The position numbers and the translations under genes are program-made. This document shows positions 1 through 7,507 of a stretch of 64,000 bases of DNA, one piece after another. The number at the start of each line of letters is the position of its first letter. Position 1 is the first letter of the stretch. This DNA comes from Sedimenticola hydrogenitrophicus (GTDB lineage Bacteria; Pseudomonadota; Gammaproteobacteria; Chromatiales; Chromatiaceae). The notes under the pieces were generated by a model, which was not told where the DNA came from, searched no databases, and saw only the letters and a program-made list of their open reading frames with translations. Location: assembly GCF_025175675.1 (NCBI RefSeq), contig NZ_JANIOA010000017.1, forward strand, positions 1-64,000, given 5' to 3'.

Positions 1-95
1 GTTGCTGCTACGGACATGTTACAGTTGGCACCCTTTCCGCATCGCTTCGCTCGCAAAAAAGCCGCCAACTGTAACATGCCGCAGAGCAAGGCGTT
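1..95 (+). other. attC-like integron recombination site, interrupted by an IS
   Basis: Bases 2-29 and 64-89 form a long stem: the inner 15 bp (15-29 with 64-78) pair perfectly and the outer part pairs with two extrahelical bases on the left arm (G7, A13) and one mismatch. After the right arm comes GGC and then GTT at 93-95. If the IS at 96-1830 is removed, the junction reads GCGTTATGG, which matches the R' core of attC sites. The R'' half would lie just left of the window. Extrahelical bases confined to one arm are the hallmark of attC sites. The site is therefore inferred to be the attC of a cassette located left of this window. Confidence 0.55.
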
Positions 96-112
96 GAGGC
101 TGTCGAAAAACC
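96..112 (+). repeat. Left terminal inverted repeat of the IS1182-family element
   Basis: GAGGCTGTCGAAAAACC; it pairs with 1814-1830 with one mismatch at the fourth base. Confidence 0.8.
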
Positions 113-163
113 CCATTTATGGGTAAAATAACAAGCACAATAATACTGGCAGGTGAGAAATGG

Positions 164-1696
164 ATGATGGCCCGCTATAAGGATTACAACTTCGATCAAA
201 TGAAGATGATCCCGGTCTCCTTTGATCGCCAAATCCTGCCAGGCAGTTTTGAATATTCTCTCTCTTATCTGATTGATCATGAGTTGGACCTGTCGGTCTT
301 TGATGCCCACTACCAGAATGATGACAATGGCCGTCCGGCCTATGATCCGCGCCTGCTGCTGAAGATCATCATACTGGCCTACTCCAAAGGCATCACCAGC
401 AGCCGGCAGATTGAGAAGCTGTGTCGGGAGAACATTACCTTCATGGCGCTCTCCGCTGATACGCAGCCCCACTTCAGTACCCTGGCTGACTTCATCTCCC
501 GCTCCCCGGAATCCATCGCCGATCTGTTTGGACAGATCGTGCTGATGTGTGACCAACTGGGACTGATCGGCAAAGAGATGTTCGCCATTGATGGCTGCAA
601 GCTACCCTCCAATGCCTCCAAGGAGTGGAGTGGCACCCATGACGAACTGAAAAAGAAACGGCAAAAGATCGATCGAGCCGTTCGTCGCATGTTGCAGCGA
701 CATCGTGAACAGGACAATGCAGAGCAATCACCCGACATCCAGGCCAGAGAGCAGGAGCAGATCAAGAAACTGCGGGCGGTATCACGTAAGATCAAACGTT
801 TTCTCGATACCGAAACCGAGCGCAAAGGGGTAAGCGGAAAAACGGTGAAGAGCAACATCACTGACAACGAAAGCGCCAAGATGAAGACCAGTCATGGTGT
901 CATTCAGGGCTATACCGGCGTAGCGGCGGTGGACAGCCAATACCAAATCGTGGTGCATGCCGAAGCCTTTGGTCAGGGTCAGGAACATGGCTTGTTGAAA
1001 CCGGTAATGGAAGGGGTCAGAGAGTCCCTCGCAGAAACCACCTCAGAAAAGCAACTGAAGAAAACCAAGATCACCGCGGACTCGGGTTACCACAATCGGG
1101 AGATGCTGGAATACCTGGAAACGGAGGGTATCGATGCCTATCTGGCCGATACCGGATTCCGTTCACGCGATCCCCGTTTCAAGGACCACAAAACCCCCAA
1201 GGAACGAAACAAGCGCCAGGACAAAGAACGTTTCAGCCAGAATGAATTCATCATCGACCGCAAAAGGGAGACCTGCCACTGTCCAGCGGGCAAGGCGATG
1301 TGGTTGAAGGCCCGGCGTGCCAGAATTGGCCATCACCTGTTCATGCAGTTTCAGGGCTATGAGAAAGACTGCAACGACTGTGGTCTTCGAAAGCGTTGCT
1401 TGCGATCCCAAAACCAGAAGACGCCACGCCAGATCAATGTTGCACTGGATATCACACAGGAGCAAAAGGACGGCATCATCGAACGGATGAAGCGCAAGAT
1501 CGACAGTCCGGAAGGCAGACATATCTATAGCCAGCGACTGGGAACCGTGGAGCCGGTATTTGGGCATATTACCGATGCTATCGGCATCAAGCGATTTAGC
1601 CTAAGAGGCAAGCGCAAGGTGGATGGGCAATGGAAGTTGATGATGATGTTACACAATATCCTGAAGATCCACCGTTCTGGATGGGAATGGGCGTAG
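164..1696 (+). CDS. IS1182-family transposase
   Basis: DDE transposase of about 510 residues that moves the surrounding IS. The N-terminal region has the family's YDPRLLLKIIILAYSKGI stretch, followed by a basic coiled region and the DSGYHN and RQINVALDI segments. Near the C-terminus, EGRHIYSQRLGTVEPVFGHI is the conserved catalytic-end motif. A cysteine set (CHCPAG, CNDCGLRKRC) fits the zinc-binding insert of this family. An open frame reaches back to 119, but an AGGTGAG ribosome site at 151-157 favours the ATG at 164 or 167. There is no frameshift or internal stop. Confidence 0.9.
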   Translation: MMARYKDYNFDQMKMIPVSFDRQILPGSFEYSLSYLIDHELDLSVFDAHYQNDDNGRPAYDPRLLLKIIILAYSKGITSSRQIEKLCRENITFMALSADTQPHFSTLADFISRSPESIADLFGQIVLMCDQLGLIGKEMFAIDGCKLPSNASKEWSGTHDELKKKRQKIDRAVRRMLQRHREQDNAEQSPDIQAREQEQIKKLRAVSRKIKRFLDTETERKGVSGKTVKSNITDNESAKMKTSHGVIQGYTGVAAVDSQYQIVVHAEAFGQGQEHGLLKPVMEGVRESLAETTSEKQLKKTKITADSGYHNREMLEYLETEGIDAYLADTGFRSRDPRFKDHKTPKERNKRQDKERFSQNEFIIDRKRETCHCPAGKAMWLKARRARIGHHLFMQFQGYEKDCNDCGLRKRCLRSQNQKTPRQINVALDITQEQKDGIIERMKRKIDSPEGRHIYSQRLGTVEPVFGHITDAIGIKRFSLRGKRKVDGQWKLMMMLHNILKIHRSGWEWA

Positions 1697-1813
1697 AAAC
1701 AAGCGAATAATGGCGGAGTAATCGCCAAAAAATGAAATCACCGATCAATTAACAAAAACCATGAAAGAGCGAAGTCGAAAATTCTCCAGCCAGAAACCGG
1801 TTTGCTTCAAACT

Positions 1814-1830
1814 GGTTTTTCGACAGGCTC
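1814..1830 (-). repeat. Right terminal inverted repeat of the IS1182-family element
   Basis: GGTTTTTCGACAGGCTC, the reverse complement of the left end except for one base. Confidence 0.8.
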
Positions 1831-1840
1831 GTTATGGGGG

Positions 1841-2134
1841 TTAGAGGTGCTGATCCACATCCATACTGTTGTGGAGAATTCGGATAACAACGATCCTGGA
1901 TTCCGTACCGGCTCGGTAAAAGATGATATGACTGCCCTGACTGAACTTTTTGTTCCCTGGCTTTATGTCATCCGCATCGCGGCCAATATCAGGTTGGCGA
2001 GCAAGCAGCTTGAAAGCATCGTCAAGCTGCTTGAGGTATTTATCGCGTTTGCGCTTTCCCCACTTTTCGGTGGTAAAGCGGCCTATATCGACAATATCTT
2101 TTCGGGCGGCGGCAGTGAGCAGGTATGGACGCAT
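1841..2134 (-). CDS. parE: ParE/RelE-family toxin
   Basis: Protein of 97 residues with the ParE/RelE layout: LTAAARKDIVDIGRFTTEKWG at the N-terminus, a helical middle with a DIGRD element, and the FYRAG...IVVIRILH C-terminal strands. ParE toxins poison DNA gyrase and RelE toxins cleave mRNA; sequence alone does not separate these. Its ATG overlaps the stop of the upstream antitoxin by one base (TGATG), giving translational coupling. The pair sits between two attC-like sites, as is common for toxin-antitoxin cassettes that stabilise integron arrays, but it is read against the array orientation and so needs its own promoter. Confidence 0.85.
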   Translation of the reverse strand: MRPYLLTAAARKDIVDIGRFTTEKWGKRKRDKYLKQLDDAFKLLARQPDIGRDADDIKPGNKKFSQGSHIIFYRAGTESRIVVIRILHNSMDVDQHL

Positions 2135-2373
2135 CAGTGAGCTTCGTTGTCCAGTTCCGCAATAACACTTTCAAGGGAATAGTCTGCTATTCCGCTCTGC
2201 TCGCCTTCATCCAGGAGGCGTCGGAGCCGTTCAAGCTTACTTTCCGTTTCTTCAAGCAGGCGCAGTCCGGCACGTACTACCTCGCTCGCCGAGCTATAGC
2301 GGCCATTCTCAACCTGAGTGGCTATAAACTCGTCAAAGTGGGGGCCAAGCGTAATGCTGGTATTTCTAGCCAT
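2134..2373 (-). CDS. parD: ParD-family ribbon-helix-helix antitoxin
   Basis: Protein of 79 residues. The N-terminal strand (NTSITLGPHFDEFI) and the following helices (GRYSSASEVVRAGLRLLEE) are typical of ParD/CopG ribbon-helix-helix DNA-binding antitoxins; the acidic tail would wrap the toxin. The start at 2373 has an AGGAGG site just upstream, so the much longer open frame reaching 2637 is not used. Antitoxins of this class neutralise ParE by binding and repress their own operon. Confidence 0.85.
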   Translation of the reverse strand: MARNTSITLGPHFDEFIATQVENGRYSSASEVVRAGLRLLEETESKLERLRRLLDEGEQSGIADYSLESVIAELDNEAH

Positions 2374-2388
2374 GGGGAGCCTCCTGTA

Positions 2389-2399
2389 CCAAATATTGG
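2389..2399 (-). promoter_or_regulatory. Probable parDE operator
   Basis: CCAAATATTGG is a near-perfect inverted repeat 15 bases upstream of the parD start, in an AT-rich stretch that could also hold the -10 box. ParD-type antitoxins bind such palindromes. Inference from position and symmetry only. Confidence 0.35.
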
Positions 2400-2418
2400 T
2401 ATATTGTGCCAAAACACC

Positions 2419-2477
2419 CATAACAAGGCAAGGCAGGCCGACGCGATAAAGCCGCCCGGCTGCTTGCGGCGTTATGT
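2419..2477 (+). other. attC integron cassette recombination site
   Basis: CATAAC (2419-2424) pairs with GTTATG (2471-2476). Next come three unpaired bases on each side (AAG and GGC). The left arm 2428-2440 then pairs completely with 2457-2467 once two extra G bases on the left arm are left extrahelical. This order (R''/R' box, unpaired central spacer, L''/L' arm with extrahelical bases on one side, short terminal loop) and the 58-59 bp length match integron attC sites. The site belongs to the parDE cassette and directly abuts the next gene. Confidence 0.75.
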
Positions 2478-2491
2478 TCAGGAAGGATAAA

Positions 2492-3064
2492 GTGCGTATC
2501 ACCATACTAAGACACGGCCAGCCCAACTTTGAATGGCAAAGGAGCGTTAGAGGCTCTGAGTTCAGAAGTCTCGAAAGCGCATACGATTCAGCGGGCATTG
2601 TCGGAAGCCCACCTGATGAATCTCGTAATCTGATCAATCATCATGGGTTCGTGGTTTGTAGCGATTTGCCGCGTTCCGTTCAATCGGCAGAGGCGCTTGG
2701 AGCAAATGAAATACATTATTCATCTCCGGTTATTAGAGAGATGAATCTGCCATATTTTGATCACGCACCTATCAAGCTGCCGCTCAAACTATGGGTCACC
2801 GTACTTCGAACTCTGTGGTTTCTTGGCTTTTCGAAAAACACTGAATCATTTTCAAAGGCGAAAGCCCGAGCAAGAATGGCCTCGAACAAGCTTATCGAAT
2901 TAGCGGCCGAACACGATAGTGTTCTTTTCGTTGGTCACGGCTTCCTCAATCACTATGTGGCCAAAGAGCTCTTGGCAACGAACTGGATAGGCCCCCGAAG
3001 TCCGGGAAAAAAGTACTGGGAATTCGGTGCTTATGAGTATGCAATGATCATAACGATGCCGTGA
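2492..3064 (+). CDS. Histidine phosphatase superfamily protein, cassette gene
   Basis: The N-terminus carries the LRHGQP phosphohistidine motif, and VLFVGHGFLNHYV near residue 150 supplies the second catalytic histidine of the phosphoglycerate-mutase-like superfamily. Substrate unknown. The GTG at 2492 is preferred because GGAAGG lies 5 bases before it; an in-frame ATG at 2474 lies inside the attC core and has no ribosome site. Sitting directly behind an attC site, it is probably a captured cassette gene, although I found no attC on its right side. It is less GC-rich than the genes that follow, which fits transfer. Confidence 0.7.
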   Translation: MRITILRHGQPNFEWQRSVRGSEFRSLESAYDSAGIVGSPPDESRNLINHHGFVVCSDLPRSVQSAEALGANEIHYSSPVIREMNLPYFDHAPIKLPLKLWVTVLRTLWFLGFSKNTESFSKAKARARMASNKLIELAAEHDSVLFVGHGFLNHYVAKELLATNWIGPRSPGKKYWEFGAYEYAMIITMP

Positions 3065-3147
3065 ACAAGGACTGATCCTACCCCGAAATAAATGATGGAT
3101 GTCCAGTATCCGCGCTGTTGACCGGACCGTTGGTGTGAGAGGAGACG

Positions 3148-3843
3148 ATGCAGTTGCCATTCAGCCGTGAGGCGTTTATCGACCTGTTCGTCCAATACAA
3201 CGAGGCGTTCTGGCCAGTGCAATGGCTGCTGGTGGGGCTGGCGTCGCTGGCGGTCGCATTGGCGGTCAACCCGCGTCGCCGCTCCGCGCCGGCAGCCGGG
3301 GTCGGCGTGTCGCTAATCCTCGCCTTCCTCTGGGCCTGGCTGGCACTGGCCTACCATCTGCTGTACTTCACTCGCATCAATCCCCTGGCCTGGCCATTTT
3401 CCGCCGTCTCGCTGATCGGGGCACTCGCATTTCTGTGGCAGGGAGTGGTCCGGCGGCGCCTGCGGTTCCATTGGACGGGGGATGGGCACGCCTGGACCGG
3501 AGGCGCACTCATTGGCTTCGCCTTGGTGCTGTACCCGCTCTGGTCCTGGGGGGCCGGCCATCGTTATCCCAACTTGGTCACGTTTGGACTGCCGTGTCCG
3601 ACGACTATTTTCACTATCGGCCTGCTCGGACTGCTGGAGACGCCCCATCCGCGCGGCGTCCTGATCGTCCCGATCCTGTGGTCGCTGGTTGGTGTCCAGG
3701 CCGCCCTGCTTCTGGGCGTACCCCAGGATCTCGGCCTGCTGGCCGCTGCCCTGTTCGGCGGGGTGCTGCTGGCTCGTGCCGGCGTTCGGAATGCAGTGAC
3801 CACAACCGCTGATACCGGTTTACGGACACCCTCCGATGAATGA
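3148..3843 (+). CDS. DUF6064-type integral membrane protein
   Basis: Protein of 231 residues. After a short N-terminal amphipathic part (REAFIDLFVQYNEAFWPVQW) come about six hydrophobic helices, including LIGALAFLW and FTIGLLGLLE. The pattern N-Y-N-x-A-x-WP and the FGLPCPTTIFTIGLL signature match my memory of the DUF6064 family; function unknown. An AGGAG site precedes the ATG. The gene overlaps the start of the M20 gene by 8 bases. Confidence 0.65.
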   Translation: MQLPFSREAFIDLFVQYNEAFWPVQWLLVGLASLAVALAVNPRRRSAPAAGVGVSLILAFLWAWLALAYHLLYFTRINPLAWPFSAVSLIGALAFLWQGVVRRRLRFHWTGDGHAWTGGALIGFALVLYPLWSWGAGHRYPNLVTFGLPCPTTIFTIGLLGLLETPHPRGVLIVPILWSLVGVQAALLLGVPQDLGLLAAALFGGVLLARAGVRNAVTTTADTGLRTPSDE

Positions 3844-4840
3844 GATATTCGAGCTGCGGCGCGCGCTTCATCAGTATCCTGAACTCTCCGGCAGCGAGGC
3901 GGGGACCGCCGCGCGCCTGGTGGGCTTTTTCCGGCGGCTGGCGCCCGATGGGTTGCTGGAGCAACTGGGTGGCCATGGTGTCGCGGTGGTTTTTCAAGGC
4001 CGTGATGCGGGACCCACGGTGCTGCTGCGCGCCGAGCTGGATGCGCTGCCGGTCCACGAGTCCGAAGCTCACAGCGACCGTTCGCGGGTCGCTGGCGTCG
4101 GCCATCAATGCGGCCATGACGGGCACATGGCAATCCTCGCCGATCCCCGCTTTGCCGCACTGGCCCCGGACTTCGCCTTCGCCCTGCACAACCTGCCCGG
4201 CTTTCCGCTGGGACAGGTGATCCTGCGTTCCGGAGCGTTCAGTTCGGCCTCGCGTGGCATCGGCATCACCCTGAACGGGGCCACCGCCCATGCGGCGCAG
4301 CCGGAGACGGGCGTCAGTCCGGCCGGCGCCATGTGTCGGATTATTGAGGGCTTCTCCCGCCTATCTGGCGGGGCCGTGCCGGCGGAGGTGATGGCCTTCG
4401 GCACGGCGCCGGGGCGAGCGGATATCTGGGCCACCCTGCGCGCCGGGACCGATCAAGCCATGGCCGGCCTGATCCGCCAGGCCGAGGCGATCGTAACCGA
4501 AGCGGCCGCCATGGACGGGCTCGACCATGCCATCGAATACGACGACGTGTTCCCCGCTACGGTCAATGCGCCACGGGCGGTGGAAATCGTCCGTGCCTGT
4601 GCCGGTGACGACGCCGTGCTGGAAATCGACCAACCGTTCCGCTGGTCGGAGGACTTCGGCCATTTCACCGCGACCTGCCAAGGAGCGCTGTTCGGGCTTG
4701 GTGCCGGGACCAACGCGCCGGACCTGCACGACCACCACTACGCCTTCCCCGAGGCGCTGCTCCCCATCGGGGCTGAACTGTTCCTGCGGGTGGTATGGCG
4801 CTGCCTGTCGATTGGGGCGAATGGTTTCAATCGCGACTGA
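3836..4840 (+). CDS. M20-family amidohydrolase with an apparent internal deletion
   Basis: Related to amidohydrolases of the hippurate hydrolase/AbgB type, which cut N-acyl amino acids with two metal ions. Visible: RRALHQYPELSG at the N-terminus, the CGHDGH metal motif near residue 94, FALHNLPG, and a C-terminal HDHHYAFPE ligand. The family's catalytic block with the Glu-Glu pair (usually QPAEE) between these is absent: MAIL runs directly into ADPRFAALAPDFAFALHN. At 334 residues the protein is about 40-50 shorter than usual. The frame stays open, so this looks like an in-frame deletion (around 4132) giving a probably inactive protein. It overlaps the preceding membrane-protein gene. Confidence 0.75.
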   Translation: MNEIFELRRALHQYPELSGSEAGTAARLVGFFRRLAPDGLLEQLGGHGVAVVFQGRDAGPTVLLRAELDALPVHESEAHSDRSRVAGVGHQCGHDGHMAILADPRFAALAPDFAFALHNLPGFPLGQVILRSGAFSSASRGIGITLNGATAHAAQPETGVSPAGAMCRIIEGFSRLSGGAVPAEVMAFGTAPGRADIWATLRAGTDQAMAGLIRQAEAIVTEAAAMDGLDHAIEYDDVFPATVNAPRAVEIVRACAGDDAVLEIDQPFRWSEDFGHFTATCQGALFGLGAGTNAPDLHDHHYAFPEALLPIGAELFLRVVWRCLSIGANGFNRD

Positions 4841-5030
4841 TTTTTCCGCCGGTCCGCAATGGGTTTTGGCTAAAGGTCGGCTGGCGCCGGCCGCTTAATT
4901 CAATTGACGGCATCCGGATTGGGGTGGCGTACCGATAGACCTCGCGTTGACTCCGTGCAGTGACCCTGTTTGTAGGGATACAAGTGAACAAGCGGCCGCT
5001 TCATGCAGACGCATTGTTGCAGGAGCATTT

Positions 5031-5972
5031 ATGGCAACCCTCTTCTGGCTTCAGACCGGTGCCTGCGGGGGTGATTCCCTGGCCATCCTCAGTGCCGAAT
5101 CCCCCAGTGTGGAGCAGCTGTTCTCCAGCCATGGCGTGGAGTTGCTCTGGCACCCCTCGCTCTCGCACCATGCCATGCGCCATCATGATGAACTGATCGA
5201 ACGGATTGTGAGCGGCCGGCAGTCCCTGGATATCCTCTGCGTGGAGGGCAGTATTGTCACCGCCCCGCGTGGCACAGGGCTTTACGACAGCTACCAGGGC
5301 CGGGCCAAGATGGAGATCGCACGCGAACTCGCGGTCCGTGCCGGGGTGGTGGTGGCCATGGGCACCTGTGCCGCGTTCGGCGGCGTGCACGCCGCCACCC
5401 CCAATCCGGGCGACTGTATCGGGCTGCAGTTCGACCGAGCCCAGCCGGGCGGGTTGTTTGCGCCCGATTGGCGCTCGCAGCGGGGCCTGCCGGTGATCAA
5501 CGTGGCCGGTTGCCCGGCCCATCCCCACGCCATGACCCAGACCCTGGCCTGGCTGGCGGCCGGATTGCCGCTGAAACTGGATGAACTGAACCGGCCGCTC
5601 ACCCATTTCAGCACGGTGGTACACCAGGGTTGTACCCGCAACGAGTATCACGAATATGATATCGAGGATCACCAGCCGGGGGGGCGCGCCTGCCTGTTCT
5701 TCAATCTGGGGTGTCAGGGGCCGCTGACCCGCGCCGTCTGCAACAGCGATCTCTGGAACGGGGTCAGCAGCAAGACTCGCGCCGGGGTCCCCTGCTTCGG
5801 CTGCACCTCGCCGGATTTCCCCCGTGACAACGACCTGTTCCGCACCGAAAAGATCGGCGAGGTGCCGCTGCGCCTGCCGCTGGGAGTGGAGCGACCACGC
5901 TACATGGCCTACAAGAACCTGGCCCGCGCGGCCGCGCCGCAGCGGGTGCGGGACAAGGAGATGGAGCCCTGA
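5031..5972 (+). CDS. [NiFe] hydrogenase small subunit, cytosolic, putative sensory type
   Basis: Carries the iron-sulfur relay from the NiFe site. The start at 5031 follows an AGGAG site with 5-base spacing and aligns with family N-termini; no twin-arginine signal precedes it, so the protein is cytosolic. Cluster ligands: C12, C113 and C161 (proximal), H198, C201, C221 and C228 (second), C237, C255 and C258 (third). The expected fourth proximal cysteine is Asp15 (CGGD instead of CGGC); a three-Cys-one-Asp proximal cluster is known from the actinobacterial-type enzyme of Ralstonia. The stop lies one base before the large-subunit start. It resembles regulatory or group 2/1h-like enzymes more than membrane-bound uptake enzymes. 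Confidence 0.85.
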   Translation: MATLFWLQTGACGGDSLAILSAESPSVEQLFSSHGVELLWHPSLSHHAMRHHDELIERIVSGRQSLDILCVEGSIVTAPRGTGLYDSYQGRAKMEIARELAVRAGVVVAMGTCAAFGGVHAATPNPGDCIGLQFDRAQPGGLFAPDWRSQRGLPVINVAGCPAHPHAMTQTLAWLAAGLPLKLDELNRPLTHFSTVVHQGCTRNEYHEYDIEDHQPGGRACLFFNLGCQGPLTRAVCNSDLWNGVSSKTRAGVPCFGCTSPDFPRDNDLFRTEKIGEVPLRLPLGVERPRYMAYKNLARAAAPQRVRDKEMEP

Positions 5973-5973
5973 G

Positions 5974-7503
5974 ATGGCACGTATCGAAGTGAATCTAGAG
6001 CTGAACCGGGTGGAGGGCGACCTGACCATCGGCGTCACCCTGGAGGACGGAGTGGTGGTGGATGCCCGGACCGTGGGCAGCCTCTATCGCGGCTTTGAAC
6101 AGATTCTGGTGGGGCGTACGCCGCGCGACGCCATGGTGATTACGCCGCGGGTGTGCGGCATCTGCGGTACCGCCCATCTCTACGCAGCAGTGCTGGCGCT
6201 GGAACAGATCTGGAGGCTGCCGGTGCCGGCCAACGCCACGCGTATCCGCAACCTCTGCCTGATGGCCGAGGGGATCCAGAACGACCTGCGCCAGACGTTC
6301 CTGTTTTTCACCCCGGATTTCTGCCACCCCCGCTACAGCGGCCACCCGCTGTTCGAGCGGCTGATGGCGGCGTTCGAGCCATTCAAGGGCGAGCTGCATC
6401 GCGAGACCCTGACCATGACCCGGCGCGTGCTGGAGATCGTGGCCCATTTCGGCGGCCAGTGGCCCCACTCCTCCTACATGCTGCCGGGCGGCGTGGTGAC
6501 ACCGCCGGATGCGCGGCGCCTGCTGGCCTGTCGGGCGGTCCTGGATGAGCTGCGCGAATGGTACGAGCGGCGCATCCTCGGCGCGCCCCTGGAGGAGTGG
6601 CTGGCGCTGGCGAGCGCCACCGAGTTGTTCGCCTGGCTGGAGCGGCCGGGGCCGGCCGCCGGTGCCCTCGGCCTGATGTGCGCATTCACCCGCTCCCTGG
6701 AGATGCATCGGCTGGGTGCGGGCACACCGCACATGATCTCCTTCGGCGCCTGGTGCGATCCGCAGCGCTGGGGACCGCCCTACGACGCCCATCTGGCGCC
6801 GGGCGGCTTCTACGACGGCGACAGCGGTCAGGTGTCCCCCCTGGATCAGGGGCTGATCAACGAACACGTACGCTACTCCTGGTTCAAGCCCTACACGGGC
6901 GGACGCCACCCCTATCAGGGTGAGACGATACCCGATTTTCAGCCGGGCACCGACCGCTACACCTGGGCCAAGGCGCCGCGCTACGGCGACCGGGTGGTGC
7001 AGACCGGGCCCCTGGCGGAACTCTACATCGCCGGTGACCCACTGATCCGCGACCTGCACGCTGCCGAGGGGGGCAGTGCCTGGCTGCGCCAGTTTGCCCG
7101 GGTCAGGCGCGCCGCGGTGCAGCTGGTGCGGGCGCGTGACATGCTCGATGAGCTGGCCGCCCACCTGGACGAGCCCCATTTCCTGGCGCCGGCCGCCGAG
7201 GCGGAGATCGACGGCCAGGGCTGCGGCCTGGTGATGGCGGCACGCGGTGCACTGGGCCACTGGGTCGAACTCAAGGATGGTGTGGTGGAGCGCTACCAGA
7301 TCGTCACCCCGACCGCCTGGAACGCCTCGCCGCGTGACAGCGCCGGCGAGATGGGGCACTGGGAGCGCAGCCTGATCGGCTTGCGGGTAGAGGACCCGGA
7401 CGACCCGGTCGAGGTGGGGCATCTGATCCGCTCCCACGATCCCTGCCTGGTTTGCACGGTCCATTTTCTGGAGAGCGGCCGGCGTCTGCGCCTGGCCCCC
7501 TGA
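5974..7503 (+). CDS. [NiFe] hydrogenase large subunit
   Basis: Protein of 509 residues holding the NiFe(CN)2CO site. The N-terminal RVEGDL motif, the RVCGICGTAH motif (C61, C64, H68) and the C-terminal DPCLVCTVH motif (C491, C494, H497) supply the four nickel/iron cysteines. A 12-residue tail follows H497, so the protein needs proteolytic maturation, and the protease gene is next. Well-studied H2 sensors (HupV/HoxC) lack such a tail. The start at 5974 is chosen because an earlier in-frame extension overlaps the small-subunit gene in another frame. No F420- or NAD-linked partner genes are nearby. Confidence 0.92.
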   Translation: MARIEVNLELNRVEGDLTIGVTLEDGVVVDARTVGSLYRGFEQILVGRTPRDAMVITPRVCGICGTAHLYAAVLALEQIWRLPVPANATRIRNLCLMAEGIQNDLRQTFLFFTPDFCHPRYSGHPLFERLMAAFEPFKGELHRETLTMTRRVLEIVAHFGGQWPHSSYMLPGGVVTPPDARRLLACRAVLDELREWYERRILGAPLEEWLALASATELFAWLERPGPAAGALGLMCAFTRSLEMHRLGAGTPHMISFGAWCDPQRWGPPYDAHLAPGGFYDGDSGQVSPLDQGLINEHVRYSWFKPYTGGRHPYQGETIPDFQPGTDRYTWAKAPRYGDRVVQTGPLAELYIAGDPLIRDLHAAEGGSAWLRQFARVRRAAVQLVRARDMLDELAAHLDEPHFLAPAAEAEIDGQGCGLVMAARGALGHWVELKDGVVERYQIVTPTAWNASPRDSAGEMGHWERSLIGLRVEDPDDPVEVGHLIRSHDPCLVCTVHFLESGRRLRLAP

Positions 7504-7507
7504 GCTT

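Larger units (their letters stand above)
96..1830 (+). mobile_element. IS1182-family insertion sequence, apparently complete
   Basis: One transposase gene is bounded by 17-bp terminal inverted repeats (96-112 and 1814-1830) that match at 16 of 17 positions. The total of 1735 bp fits the family. The bases GTT flank both ends (93-95 and 1831-1833), giving a possible 3-bp target duplication, and the joined flank recreates a GTTATGG core. IS1182-type elements often enter palindromic targets; here the target is the folded attC-like site on the left. The transposase frame is intact, so the element may still be active. Confidence 0.85.

Noticed and set aside
1..3064. Complete integron with integrase
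   Set aside because: No tyrosine recombinase gene is visible; only attC-like sites and cassette genes, so only a remnant or array end is supported.
4947..5030. Possible N-terminal extension or twin-arginine signal on the hydrogenase small subunit
   Set aside because: The extension lacks an RRxFxK-type motif and a hydrophobic core, while an AGGAG site with correct spacing points to the ATG at 5031.
5824..5973. 50-residue extension of the hydrogenase large subunit
   Set aside because: It is Arg/Cys/Trp-rich out-of-frame sequence over the small-subunit gene; family homology begins at 5974, one base after that gene's stop.
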